Positions 8,036 to 17,011 of a stretch of DNA of 62,178 bases are shown in pieces (position 1 is the first letter of the stretch; the number at the start of each line of letters is the position of its first letter). A model generated the notes under the pieces. It made no database searches. It was not told the origin of the DNA and saw nothing but the letters and a program-made list of their open reading frames with translations. The DNA is taken from NCBI GenBank assembly GCA_947626565.1, contig CANQSQ010000006.1, positions 1-62,178 of the forward strand. Direction: 5' to 3'. The position numbers and the translations under genes are program-made. The stretch is from an uncultured Bacilli bacterium (GTDB lineage Bacteria; Bacillota_I; Bacilli_A; RF39; UBA660).

Positions 8036-8650
8036 ATGACATATCTAAATAAAAAAATAATTCGTAATATTTTTATTTTTAGTATATTTTTATTTTGTTT
8101 ACTTTATTTTTTTAACTTATCAATTGCTAAATATCGTAAAGTAGTTGAAGGAAACGTTGATGCCCAAATTGCTAGTTGGCGTATCAAAGTAAATGATGAA
8201 GATATAAAAAATAAGAAAACTTTAACCCAAAAAATTATTCCTGTCTTCCCTGGAGATGAATATACAAAACCCAATGTTTTAGCTCCTGGTAGTATTGGTT
8301 ACTTTGATTTAATTATTGATACATCTGCTGTTGAAGTTAATCTAAATTATGAAATTACAGTTAATAATTCTCCTAGTTCTAGTATTGCTGATTTAAAAGT
8401 TACTTCTTATACTCTTAATCCTGCAACTAGAGAGGAACAAATACCTTATGAAGGATTAATCTCTGATGTCATTCAATATAACAACGAAAAAACAACTATT
8501 CGTGTTTACATTGAATGGGATGACAATGAAGAAACTTCTACTATGACTAATGAAGATGATACAAATGTTGCTGTCAATGATGCTTCAAAAGCTATCATTG
8601 ATGTCAATTTAAAATTCAATCAAATTAATAAAAAAAGAGCTGGTACATAA
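8036..8650 (+). CDS. TasA/camelysin-like secreted or membrane-anchored protein
   Basis: 204 residues. A hydrophobic N-terminal segment (about 10-31) ends in NLSIAKYRK, followed by VDAQIASWRIKVNDEDI, then beta-rich sequence with APGSIGYFDLIIDTSAVEV and VYIEWDDNEE. The same layout (A-x-W-x-I-K, APGS-G, IEW + acidic) is in the protein at 15533-16138, so these are paralogues. This matches the TasA/CalY style of matrix protein cleaved by SipW-type signal peptidases; fibre formation is inferred. It is the only plus-strand gene of the cluster and converges on the minus-strand operon through a shared terminator. Start ATG has AGAGGTG. Confidence 0.65.
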   Translation: MTYLNKKIIRNIFIFSIFLFCLLYFFNLSIAKYRKVVEGNVDAQIASWRIKVNDEDIKNKKTLTQKIIPVFPGDEYTKPNVLAPGSIGYFDLIIDTSAVEVNLNYEITVNNSPSSSIADLKVTSYTLNPATREEQIPYEGLISDVIQYNNEKTTIRVYIEWDDNEETSTMTNEDDTNVAVNDASKAIIDVNLKFNQINKKRAGT

Positions 8651-8660
8651 CCAGTTTTTT
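8640..8660. terminator. Bidirectional terminator between convergent TasA-like genes
   Basis: CTGGT/ACCAG stem overlapping the stop of the plus-strand gene, with T on the plus side and, read on the other strand, an A/T-rich flank that gives T after the stem. It closes both 8036-8650 and the minus-strand operon ending at 8659. Confidence 0.6.
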
Positions 8661-9408
8661 ATTCTACTTGTGTTACTTTTAAAAGTAATTTTAAATTAAG
8701 ACAACGGCGTCCAGTCCTTCCTTGATATTCAGCACAAGCTTCTCCAAAGAAACTATCAGCATCATCTTTTTCAACATACAAATCTAATTTATGTTGTTCA
8801 AAACTATTACTACTTATATCATACGGATAATATTCACCCTCACTCAATTGATAATATACTACTGAAGGATCAAAAGTAAAGTGCTTTGTTAAACGATGAA
8901 ATTCTCCAACTTGTTCATAACTCCAATCTATAGTTAACACAAATTTTAAATTATCATCTTGACCAAGCTTATCTTTATCTGCTTCCAATCTTATAACAAA
9001 GGGATAATCATTTAATAATGAATTAACTTGTTCTTCGTTCGTACCATCTTCAATCATTGAATCAATTCCCATAATTGAAAAACTTTTTACTATATACTCA
9101 AAGTTAGCTTCTGTCTCACTATTATTATTAACATCTATTTCTTTAACATAAGTATCCATTCCAGGATATAACGTTTCTACAATATTAATTTCTTTAACTT
9201 GCTGGGGTCCATCAAAAAAATTAACATCCCAAGCTACAACATCAGCATCTAAATTTACATCAACCTGTGTAATATAAATAAACCAAGCAAAAATATTAAC
9301 TCCTAAAAAAAATAAAGCTAAAATGATACTTCTTTTCTTTATTTTACTACGATTTTTTTGTAGTATATCATAAATTTTCTTAGTCTTTTTTTTATATGAT
9401 TTCTTCAT
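8659..9408 (-). CDS. TasA/camelysin-like protein
   Basis: About 249 residues: a very basic start, a hydrophobic helix (about 28-48, ALFFLGVNIFAWFIYITQ) with the AWF element common at TasA/CalY cleavage regions, then VDVNLDADVVAWDVNFFDG and a beta-rich domain with LYPGMDTYVKEIDVNN and VLTIDWSYEQ. Two Cys near the C-terminus could pair. It overlaps the 3' end of the signal peptidase gene by 17 bases, so the peptidase and its likely substrate are translationally coupled. I use ATG 9408 (AAGGATG site). Role as a surface or matrix protein is inferred. Confidence 0.65.
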   Translation of the reverse strand: MKKSYKKKTKKIYDILQKNRSKIKKRSIILALFFLGVNIFAWFIYITQVDVNLDADVVAWDVNFFDGPQQVKEINIVETLYPGMDTYVKEIDVNNNSETEANFEYIVKSFSIMGIDSMIEDGTNEEQVNSLLNDYPFVIRLEADKDKLGQDDNLKFVLTIDWSYEQVGEFHRLTKHFTFDPSVVYYQLSEGEYYPYDISSNSFEQHKLDLYVEKDDADSFFGEACAEYQGRTGRRCLNLKLLLKVTQVE

Positions 9409-10126
9409 CAATAACAACATCCTTTTTTAAATTAGATGATTCTTTTTCTCCCTCATTTTTCTTTTCGTTAACTTCTTCTTTTATCACTTCACTAACGGTA
9501 GTTTCTTTTTCTTTCTCTTTTTCTAATTCTTCAGTACTACTATCATCTTCGTCATTAGAATTAATATCTACTAATTCCTCTTTATCAATTTTTATCCTAA
9601 TTACCGTTTCTGCTATTTCTAAAGAAATAACTAGTACTAAAGGACAAAATATCAAGAAAAAGAAACCATACTGATTTTTAGCTAAATGATTAATCTGATT
9701 AATTATAGGAATTTTTCCCCCTATCCGTCCTACAATCTGATCTTCTGTTATTGACGGATCTGGATTTTCATTATTAACACCTTGCGTAAAGAAAATTCTT
9801 CCTGTACTTCCTTGTTCAATTTTAATTATTCTATGACTAACTAATTTTCCTTCTAAACTTCCTCTCGTACCATTATAAGCTATATCATCGCCTACTTTTA
9901 AGGTATCAACATCAACATCCTTAACATATACCACATCATTAATCATATATGCTGGTTCCATTGAACTAGAAGCTACTGTAAATACCCTATACCCAAAAAT
10001 ACTTTTATTATTGCCAATTCTTTGAGCTACGACAAATAACAGGTATAAACATATTATAACCAACAAAATAGATTCAATGATATTTATTCCCATTTTTACA
10101 AATTTATTATCCAGTATCTTTCTCAT
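9392..10126 (-). CDS. SipW-type (ER-like) signal peptidase I
   Basis: About 244 residues. N-terminal membrane helix (about 15-34); the catalytic serine lies in FTVASSSMEPAY (Ser55), and the second catalytic residue is His98 in KLVSHRII, which marks the archaeal/ER/SipW type where His replaces the usual Lys. A second helix (about 155-176) precedes a long acidic cytoplasmic-type tail rich in Glu and Ser. It would cleave the TasA-like proteins around it. ATG 10126 has GAGG and fits family length better than GTG 10138. It overlaps the neighbouring genes on both sides (DUF2357 upstream by a stop-start juxtaposition, TasA-like downstream). Confidence 0.9.
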   Translation of the reverse strand: MRKILDNKFVKMGINIIESILLVIICLYLLFVVAQRIGNNKSIFGYRVFTVASSSMEPAYMINDVVYVKDVDVDTLKVGDDIAYNGTRGSLEGKLVSHRIIKIEQGSTGRIFFTQGVNNENPDPSITEDQIVGRIGGKIPIINQINHLAKNQYGFFFLIFCPLVLVISLEIAETVIRIKIDKEELVDINSNDEDDSSTEELEKEKEKETTVSEVIKEEVNEKKNEGEKESSNLKKDVVIDEEII

Positions 10127-10127
10127 T

Positions 10128-11237
10128 CTATACCTCACTATTAAACAACTCTATCCCCTGTTCAATAAATTTTATTTCTCTATCAAATCTATCATCAAAA
10201 ATATTAAATATAACTTTGGCCTTTTCCCTATTACGCATCTTTATATTTTGAATTTGCTTATTAAATGTCTCTTTTAAATCATCTTCGGTAATAGAACTAT
10301 CACTATCTAAAATATTTTCAATTAATCTTTGAATCATTTCAGTAATAATCTTACTTTCACTATCTAAACTACCATTTTTTCCAATTACCCTATTAGCAAT
10401 ATAAGCTAATAAAGCCGCATGATTATACTGATTCTTCAAAGCTCCATTATCAAAATAATCTTTTTTATCATACTCTTTTTTATCTTTTGATACAAATGTC
10501 TGAATATAATTCCATAACTCTTCAGCTTTTCTAAAATTGGGATTTTTCAAAATAACATTTGTCTTTCTAATAGGTGATCTAACAGGCGATACATGTAATC
10601 TACTTAACGTTTGATATAACTCTGTTCCCGTAAAACCATCCAACTGCATCTTTATTCTTTTTAATCTATCAGCATAGCTTAATCCCTTTTCCTCCATACC
10701 ACTAACATTTTTGTCCACTGCATGAATCGTTAAGGAAACCTTTACTACTTCTGTACCTACTCTAGTATTAGCCTCATAATTAGTATTCTTTTTGTCTAAA
10801 TAATATGACTTATCACCAGATGCCTCTACTCTTTGTTCAAAAAAATTTCGAGCATTATTAATTAAAGTATAAATAAATCTATTTTCATAGGTATCTAAAC
10901 TTTCTTCACGATTTATATTAAGTATCTTAGATGGTTTAACATCCCCTGTTTTTTTATCTATATCTTGTATTAAATTAGTATGTTGTGTTAGATGGATAAC
11001 ACTTTCAACCGTTACTCTTCGAGCAAGTTCTACTTTTACAACTTCTTCTTCATTAACAATGAATCTCTTCGGATTACGTAATATATTATCAATATAAGGA
11101 ATAACATCTTCTAACTTTTCTAACCATTCATGGTCATATTCCATTTTTTCATAATCTCTTTTTACATTCAAAGTTGAGTTCATATTACTCAAAAAGTAAT
11201 CGTCTTTATTTAAGTCATTATCGTTATAATTATCCAT
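10128..11237 (-). CDS. DUF2357 (McrC N-terminal-like) protein without visible nuclease
   Basis: 369 residues. The block RRVTVESVIHLTQHTNLI, then PSKILNIN and SLDTYENRFIYTLINNA matches the DUF2357 domain that forms the adaptor part of McrC-type proteins working with McrB AAA+ ATPases. The C-terminal half is helical; I see no PD-(D/E)xK signature, so the restriction nuclease part appears absent. It follows the AAA+ gene by 15 bases and precedes the signal peptidase, with a TAG that almost touches its start. Inference: an adaptor for the membrane ATPase in a non-restriction job linked to surface proteins. Confidence 0.75.
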   Translation of the reverse strand: MDNYNDNDLNKDDYFLSNMNSTLNVKRDYEKMEYDHEWLEKLEDVIPYIDNILRNPKRFIVNEEEVVKVELARRVTVESVIHLTQHTNLIQDIDKKTGDVKPSKILNINREESLDTYENRFIYTLINNARNFFEQRVEASGDKSYYLDKKNTNYEANTRVGTEVVKVSLTIHAVDKNVSGMEEKGLSYADRLKRIKMQLDGFTGTELYQTLSRLHVSPVRSPIRKTNVILKNPNFRKAEELWNYIQTFVSKDKKEYDKKDYFDNGALKNQYNHAALLAYIANRVIGKNGSLDSESKIITEMIQRLIENILDSDSSITEDDLKETFNKQIQNIKMRNREKAKVIFNIFDDRFDREIKFIEQGIELFNSEV

Positions 11238-11252
11238 CTAACCACCACCTTT

Positions 11253-12806
11253 TTATACCATTTTCTTAAGTCTTAATAAATAATCTTTACATTCTTGAAA
11301 ATTTTCTTTACCAAATGATTTATCCAAAAATTCAATAAAGCCATCTATTTCATCCCTAATATAAGCCAAATTTAATTGTTCAAACTTTCGCAAAATTTTT
11401 CTAGCGATATAATAATCTACTCCATCAACTTCCGTACCACCGCACTCAACATATGTAGCGACAAAATCCTTCATTTGTTTAACAATACGGTTACCAAAAG
11501 CAATACGGAAATGTTTAATTACATAATCATCCATATCGTTTATTTTCTTAGTCATTTCTTCACTCAAAGGATTATTCTCTTTAGCCTTATTAAATAAAGA
11601 TTCTAGATAAGAACTATTAATATTCATCGAATCAGTCTCAATAGGTTCAAAGACTTGTCCTTTATCATTAATATCTATTGGCATAGCACGGTCGTATACT
11701 TTATCAGTAACAGCAAAAGTTGAATCATCGTTATTGATTGTTCCAATATACCACATATTATCAGGAATTTTCAATTTACCAGCATTCAATCTTACCGGAT
11801 CAGTATCCCACACACTAGGAACTAATTCAATAACCCACTCATCCCGACTAGGCATTTCCAAAATAGATAACATTTCAGCAAAATAGTATTCAACACGAGC
11901 GATATTCATTTCATCTAGTACCGTTACATAAACATCATCTGTATAACCTGCTTCATACATCTTCTTTAATACTTCTGTCTCATTAAACTTTTTCGTAAAC
12001 TCATTAAAATATCCAAATAACTCTGTTCTATCTCTCCAAGATGGTTGTACTGAAGCAATAATAGCATCTCTTCTAATAAATTTTCCCCAAGCATAGGCAA
12101 GCGAAGTTTTACCTGTACCAGAAATACCTTGTAATATAACAAGTCTTGTTGCCGACAAAGCTGAAATAAATAATCTAATCATATTCGTTGTATAATATAA
12201 TCTTAATTTACTAGCGGCAAAATTTCTAAATAATTCAACTAATTCTTCTAATGTAAAACTATTATTATATTTTTGAACAACATAATCTTTATATTCTACA
12301 TCAATAGCATGTAGTTTAGAAAATCTGACATCGGCTAAATCCACATCATCAACATTACTTTTCTGACTACCATCTTCAGCTGTAGCATCTTCTTCATCCA
12401 AAATCTCTGCTTCTTCTCCTGGTTTTAACCCTAATTGCGAAACTTTCATAGCTAATATTTTTTCTTTTTCTTCTACTAATTGCTTCACTTCATTATTAAG
12501 TTCCCCAATTTCTTCTAACATAGACTCTTGTTCAACTAAAGTCTTTCTAAACCTAATATATTTCCTTATAACAAAATAAATTAATAATACTATAAGTCCT
12601 AATAAAACAACTAAAACAATAATTGCTATAACGACTAAAATCCATTCACCTATTCCTAAATCTTTTTTATAAAATTGAATTAAATATAGATATTCACTTA
12701 CATTAAACATTTGTATAATTCCATTGAAAAAGCCCATAAATATCATCGCAATACCACTAAAAAATACAGACATAAATTCATATAAAAATCTTACAAATGT
12801 ATTCAT
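11253..12806 (-). CDS. Membrane-anchored McrB-like AAA+ ATPase
   Basis: 517 residues. Two N-terminal membrane segments (about 12-32 and 54-80), a coiled coil (about 88-120), an acidic linker, then a dynein/McrB-type AAA+ domain: Walker A GISGTGKTS (227-235), Walker B VTVLDEMNIARVEYYFAEML (Asp298, Glu299), sensor 1 GTINNDDST (356-363, corresponding to the McrB MNxxDRS position) and an arginine YDRAMPIDI (Arg373). McrB proteins for restriction are soluble; the membrane anchor here is unusual. The start has a strong AAGGAGG. It sits between an unknown 355-residue gene and the DUF2357 gene with 2- and 15-base gaps, a tight operon. Confidence 0.88.
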   Translation of the reverse strand: MNTFVRFLYEFMSVFFSGIAMIFMGFFNGIIQMFNVSEYLYLIQFYKKDLGIGEWILVVIAIIVLVVLLGLIVLLIYFVIRKYIRFRKTLVEQESMLEEIGELNNEVKQLVEEKEKILAMKVSQLGLKPGEEAEILDEEDATAEDGSQKSNVDDVDLADVRFSKLHAIDVEYKDYVVQKYNNSFTLEELVELFRNFAASKLRLYYTTNMIRLFISALSATRLVILQGISGTGKTSLAYAWGKFIRRDAIIASVQPSWRDRTELFGYFNEFTKKFNETEVLKKMYEAGYTDDVYVTVLDEMNIARVEYYFAEMLSILEMPSRDEWVIELVPSVWDTDPVRLNAGKLKIPDNMWYIGTINNDDSTFAVTDKVYDRAMPIDINDKGQVFEPIETDSMNINSSYLESLFNKAKENNPLSEEMTKKINDMDDYVIKHFRIAFGNRIVKQMKDFVATYVECGGTEVDGVDYYIARKILRKFEQLNLAYIRDEIDGFIEFLDKSFGKENFQECKDYLLRLKKMV

Positions 12807-12808
12807 AT

Positions 12809-13876
12809 TTATACCTCCTTATCTATAATTAATTCTTTTATAGTTGTTCCTTGGAATTTCATAAGTGCCTCTTTATCACTTACTTTATAATCTCCCACCA
12901 CAACATATGAAAATACTCCTTCATTATCTAAATTACTCAATTTAGTAGCAACATCATTTATATGCATAAAATTTTGATAGCAAGCCAAATTATACTCTCC
13001 ATCTATTAGTTTCATTTTTTTACTTGTATACGTATTATAATCTACTAATAATATAATATTACTTTTTACTAACGGATTTTGCAATAAAGCTTCTAATAAA
13101 AATTTATTACGTGTAAATAACTTTGGAGTTATTTTCACTAGATATTTATCTATTTTTTCTTTACTTAAAAACTTTCTAAGTATTTCTTTACTAAGTTTTT
13201 GGATAATGACAATCGCCTTTTTTTCATCCAATTTATCATTTTCAAATATTCTTTCGATTAACGCTTTTTTATAATTAATTTCTAATACTTTGATTTGTTG
13301 CACTAACTTAACATAAATTACATCATTTTCTTCACTAACTTTTTTATAATCTAAGCGATAAAAATCATCTGTCATCTTAAAAAACTTATCCATTTTATGA
13401 TAATAATTTTTAAATAACTGTATTAAATTATGCATATTATCCCCAAGAAATTTCAACATCTCATTATTATCGTTGACAAAACTAATAATTCTTTCTTCTA
13501 AAAAATCATTATCATTAAAACTCAGATTATCTAATCTACTTACAAAATAACTTACCTCTTTACTTTTGTCAATTAAACTAAGATGATATTTATAATCTTC
13601 ATTTGAATCAATCAACTCATTAGCGGCATATTGTCTCATGATTTCAATTCTTAATCCTTCTAATTCTTTTTGTAAAGCAACATAATCAAATACTTCAATT
13701 TTATTTAATGTTCCTAATGTATGATATATAAAAAAATTAATATAAGTTTGAAAATATTCTTCTAAAAATTCTTCCACTAAATTTAGGTCTTTATCACCAA
13801 AAAAGAAACAAAGACCACATTGTTTTAGAAATTTTATTTTAAATTCAACATAACTATCAATTACATTTATATTCAT
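12809..13876 (-). CDS. Unknown protein, third member of the AAA+/DUF2357 module
   Basis: 355 residues, no signal peptide or membrane helix, predicted largely helical with many Lys, Asn and Phe. Distinct segments are KQCGLCFFFGDKDLNLVEEF near the start and a C-terminal alpha/beta-looking stretch (SNIILLVDYNTYTSKK, then ACYQNFMHINDVATKLSN and FSYVVVGDYKVSDKEALMKF). I do not recognise a family. Only two bases separate it from the ATPase start, so it is probably a dedicated partner. Expected to be cytosolic. Confidence 0.65.
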   Translation of the reverse strand: MNINVIDSYVEFKIKFLKQCGLCFFFGDKDLNLVEEFLEEYFQTYINFFIYHTLGTLNKIEVFDYVALQKELEGLRIEIMRQYAANELIDSNEDYKYHLSLIDKSKEVSYFVSRLDNLSFNDNDFLEERIISFVNDNNEMLKFLGDNMHNLIQLFKNYYHKMDKFFKMTDDFYRLDYKKVSEENDVIYVKLVQQIKVLEINYKKALIERIFENDKLDEKKAIVIIQKLSKEILRKFLSKEKIDKYLVKITPKLFTRNKFLLEALLQNPLVKSNIILLVDYNTYTSKKMKLIDGEYNLACYQNFMHINDVATKLSNLDNEGVFSYVVVGDYKVSDKEALMKFQGTTIKELIIDKEV

Positions 13877-13959
13877 AAAATACCCTTTATCCTACTTTTC
13901 TATTCTAAGCCATTATATCATATATCTTTTCATATATAAAGATTTATAAGTGATAATTT

Positions 13960-14892
13960 TTATTTAGCCGTCACAACATCTACCGTAACAATTGATTCAT
14001 CATTACCTATTGGATATAAAAAATTATTCTTCCTATTCTTCTTATAAAAAATTATTTTTACATTTGATGTTGCCTCCATTTTAAAAGAAAAACTCGAGAC
14101 ATAATCAAAATTATCAATTTTTACCAATTTTTGTGAATTATCCATTCGATGCAAATAAGCACTAGCTGTCATATCTAAAAAAATTATATTAGGATCAAAC
14201 GTCAATGTTACTTTAGCCGAAAAACACTTAGCTTTTTCATCATCCGTTAAAGCATCATACTCTTCAAGAGAAACATTATCTCCTACTTTAAAACTACCAA
14301 ACGCTTCTTCTACTTCATAATAAGTAACAGAATTCAACATACTTAAAGTCATATATTTAGAATTTTCATAATCATCAATACTATAAGTAAAATTAGCATT
14401 TTGAATACCAACCAAATAAGTAGCTGCCATTTTCTTTTTATATGGTGCTGTTGACATAACAGAGGTCCTAACTTCTACAACCTCGTTTTCTTCAAATTCC
14501 CTTTCTGGAATAATAGTAATTCTATAACTATCACTATCTCTATCCTTATATAAAATACTAGACTCTTTACTTAAAGTACAAGTAATCCCTTCACTACACT
14601 CCACATATATTTCATAAGCAATATCAGCCGTTGTTTTAACAAAGGCATTTTTTCTATTATTTAAATCAACCGTTAATGTATAATTATTAACACCATCCCA
14701 ATTAGTAACACTATACTCTTTATTATCAATTGTTAAAATAGAACTATTAAAGTAAAAACCTTTTGTCTCTAAAATATAATTATTTATAACCTCATATAAA
14801 TATCTACCAAAGGTAACACTTACAAATAGAAAACATAAAAGAACAACTAAAATTATGATACTAATTTTTTTATGATTTCTTATAAATTGCAT
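13960..14892 (-). CDS. Membrane-anchored beta-rich surface protein, TasA-like cluster member
   Basis: 310 residues. A hydrophobic N-terminal helix (about 10-30) followed by FGRYLYEVINNYILETKGFYF, similar in layout to the neighbours. The extracellular part is beta-rich: YTLTVDLNNRKNAFVKTTADIAYEIYVEC, VTLTFDPNIIFLDMTASAYL. Two Cys in the ECSEGITCTL segment may form a disulfide. The start has GGAGGTGAC. It lies 16 bases after the next TasA-like gene upstream, in the same operon. Domain family is not certain; the membership is judged by context and layout. Confidence 0.55.
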   Translation of the reverse strand: MQFIRNHKKISIIILVVLLCFLFVSVTFGRYLYEVINNYILETKGFYFNSSILTIDNKEYSVTNWDGVNNYTLTVDLNNRKNAFVKTTADIAYEIYVECSEGITCTLSKESSILYKDRDSDSYRITIIPEREFEENEVVEVRTSVMSTAPYKKKMAATYLVGIQNANFTYSIDDYENSKYMTLSMLNSVTYYEVEEAFGSFKVGDNVSLEEYDALTDDEKAKCFSAKVTLTFDPNIIFLDMTASAYLHRMDNSQKLVKIDNFDYVSSFSFKMEATSNVKIIFYKKNRKNNFLYPIGNDESIVTVDVVTAK

Positions 14893-14908
14893 AATGTCAC
14901 CTCCATTT

Positions 14909-15523
14909 TTATATTAATTGTCTTGAATTTACTGTAATTTCTATATTCTCAATACAATCAGCATATGTTGTATCTTCAGCATAAATTTTAGGAAAAACAA
15001 CTACTAATGTATAAATATCTGTCACATTTTGATCAAAGGGCATTTCAAATTCTTCCGATGGCTTATACGTCCTATACCATGCTCCATCAACATCTTGTTT
15101 AATAACAGCTCCCCCTAACAAATTAGTGGGATTACCTTCACCATACACTTCATTTCGATAAAGTTCAATAGTTAATGGTAAATTAGTTGTCGTTCTAACA
15201 TCTACAGTATAACTAATATCAACATCACTATCTTCTTTATCATCAAAATTAGAAATACTAAATTTATAAACAAATGGATCATCCGAAGGAACAATCCTAT
15301 CCGGCTCCAAATTAAAAGACATTTTATCTTCTCCTAAAACATATAAAGCCCTATCAATTGAAGCATTAAGTTTAACATTTGTCTGATATCTAGCATAAGC
15401 TCTTTCGAGTAATGAACCTGCTAATAAAAAAAGACATAATAAACCCAACGCTAAAAGAAGAAAACGCATCTTTTCTTCTAAATGATTGATTCTCATGATT
15501 TTTTTATAAATTCTTTTTATCAT
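14909..15523 (-). CDS. TasA-like secreted/membrane-anchored protein
   Basis: 204 residues with a hydrophobic segment (about 19-39) ending LLERAYARYQTNVKLNASIDRALYVL, the layout shared by SipW-dependent proteins, then a beta-rich domain (FVYKFSISNFDDKEDSDVDISYTVDV, DIYTLVVVFPKIYAE). No LPXTG. The GGGTGAC ribosome site supports ATG 15523. Nine bases separate it from the preceding paralogue. Likely exported; fibre or matrix role inferred. Confidence 0.6.
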   Translation of the reverse strand: MIKRIYKKIMRINHLEEKMRFLLLALGLLCLFLLAGSLLERAYARYQTNVKLNASIDRALYVLGEDKMSFNLEPDRIVPSDDPFVYKFSISNFDDKEDSDVDISYTVDVRTTTNLPLTIELYRNEVYGEGNPTNLLGGAVIKQDVDGAWYRTYKPSEEFEMPFDQNVTDIYTLVVVFPKIYAEDTTYADCIENIEITVNSRQLI

Positions 15524-15532
15524 AAAGTCACC

Positions 15533-16138
15533 CTACTCAGAATAAGCTACAATTTCTTCTCCCCTATACTGTACAGCTGAAAAATTAATTTTAAAAAAAC
15601 TATCTAAATCAAAATCATTCCCCTCTAAGTCATTTACATTATCATCATTTTCCCATTCAATATCCATTTGTACAACCGGCTTTATACCCTTATCAATCAT
15701 ATCTAATGTTAATACTGATGTATATGTATTAGGACCTGTTCTGATAAGTTCAACATCTGATTGTGTGATATTTTTTACAGTTAAGATAGTCTTAGCATCT
15801 ACCTTTTTATCTACAACTTCCAAATCATACTTAATAGCTACTTCCGTACCTGTAGGATCTATTTCAATATTCATCTTTCCCACACTACCAGGTGCCACTT
15901 TACCATCTTCGACTCTTGTTCCTTCCCAAGAAATATCTTTAATTTGAATATTTTTTTCCTCAACTGTCGTAACTTCTTCTTTATCTATTTTTATATGCCA
16001 ACCAGCAATTTTTGAATCCGCTTCACCATTAACTTCCGAACTATAAGACGTATATGTACCTTTAGAATGTAAATACCATAAACATAAAACGACTATTACT
16101 ATAAAGGCTAATAATTTCCATTTGTCTCTATTTTTCAT
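15533..16138 (-). CDS. TasA/camelysin-like protein, paralogue of 8036-8650
   Basis: 201 residues. N-terminal helix (about 8-24), then VNGEADSKIAGWHIKIDKEE, APGSVGKMNIEIDPTGTEVAIKYDLEV and MDIEWENDDNVNDLEGNDFDL. Each of these blocks has an equivalent at the same place in the plus-strand protein at 8036-8650. The GAGGAG ribosome site supports ATG 16138. It is the first gene after the terminator at 16204-16223 and probably the first gene of the operon that runs to 8659 (TasA-like x3, unknown, AAA+, DUF2357, signal peptidase, TasA-like). Confidence 0.65.
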   Translation of the reverse strand: MKNRDKWKLLAFIVIVVLCLWYLHSKGTYTSYSSEVNGEADSKIAGWHIKIDKEEVTTVEEKNIQIKDISWEGTRVEDGKVAPGSVGKMNIEIDPTGTEVAIKYDLEVVDKKVDAKTILTVKNITQSDVELIRTGPNTYTSVLTLDMIDKGIKPVVQMDIEWENDDNVNDLEGNDFDLDSFFKINFSAVQYRGEEIVAYSE

Positions 16139-16203
16139 CTTACACTCCTCTAGTTTAATTATATCACACTTTAGAACAAAGTGATTTATAAATAAAAAAG
16201 AAA

Positions 16204-16223
16204 AAAGGCTATTTCTAACCTTT
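16204..16223 (-). terminator. Terminator with GAAA tetraloop after the signal peptidase-like gene
   Basis: On the minus strand AAAGGTTA-GAAA-TAGCCTTT (8 bp including one G-U) runs into TTTCTTTTTT. It overlaps the stop codon of 16222-16971 and ends the giant-protein operon. Confidence 0.8.
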
Positions 16224-16971
16224 ACAATAATTCTATATCATCGTCATTTTTCGTTTCAATAACCTTTACTTCTTCTTTATAAGTTACAACTTCTTCATTA
16301 CCAGCTTCATCAACCTGCTTATGAGTAATTTCTTGGGTTTTATTTTCAATAACTTGCTTAGTATCAGATTGTTCTTGTGAATCATCTTTTACTTCTTCTA
16401 CTTCTTTTACTTTCTTTTTAGAATCATCTTCATCATCGTCATCATCATCAGAAGTATTATTTTCATACTTAATTACTATTACAAAACGATATATTTGATA
16501 AATAAAGACTATCATTATAGGAAGTAATACCAAAAACAAAAAGCCAATTTTACTTTCCAAAATATCTTTAATAGTTCCTAAGCTTTTATACTGCTTAGCC
16601 TCTGTACCTATAGCTCTCGTACTACTAATGGTCTTACCTCTATTTCCTAAAGATATTAAATATTTATTACCATCTCTTTCAATATTAGTAACTTCTCCAA
16701 TACTAACCACATACTCTTCAACATCAGGAGCATAGTAATAAATAACATCACCCTTTTTTAAAACACTAGCTTTTTTTAAAACTAATAAATTTCCCTGTTG
16801 TGTTTCCAAGTTATTAGCTCTAATCTCATCTAAAGATACTAATACATAATTACCAAATTGTGTAAAACCAAACTTATTTCTAGAGATAATACATAAAGTC
16901 ATAAATATAACATAACAAACTATTAATACTTCAACTACACCCCATAAAAAACTTCCTATTTTCTTTATCAT
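16222..16971 (-). CDS. SipW-type signal peptidase homologue, probably catalytically dead
   Basis: 249 residues with the same plan as the peptidase at 9392-10126: N-terminal helix (about 10-30), a beta-rich core containing VLKKGDVIYYYA, which aligns with LKVGDDIAYNG, a second helix (about 143-165) and a long acidic tail. The nucleophile region reads YVLVSLDEIRAN in place of SSSMEP, and the position of the catalytic His is Ile/Gly (YVVSIGEV against KLVSHRII). So the Ser-His pair is lost or incomplete. It is the last gene after the 2701-residue protein, 40 bases downstream of it. Possible role: non-cleaving chaperone or receptor for substrates of the active SipW copies. Confidence 0.7.
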   Translation of the reverse strand: MIKKIGSFLWGVVEVLIVCYVIFMTLCIISRNKFGFTQFGNYVLVSLDEIRANNLETQQGNLLVLKKASVLKKGDVIYYYAPDVEEYVVSIGEVTNIERDGNKYLISLGNRGKTISSTRAIGTEAKQYKSLGTIKDILESKIGFLFLVLLPIMIVFIYQIYRFVIVIKYENNTSDDDDDDEDDSKKKVKEVEEVKDDSQEQSDTKQVIENKTQEITHKQVDEAGNEEVVTYKEEVKVIETKNDDDIELL

Positions 16972-17011
16972 CGTATCACCACTCTATTTTATAATAACAT
17001 TATTTACGAAA

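Noticed and set aside
10128-12806. A working McrBC restriction system
   Set aside because: The ATPase is membrane-anchored and the partner shows no nuclease motif; I report it as McrB/DUF2357-like instead.
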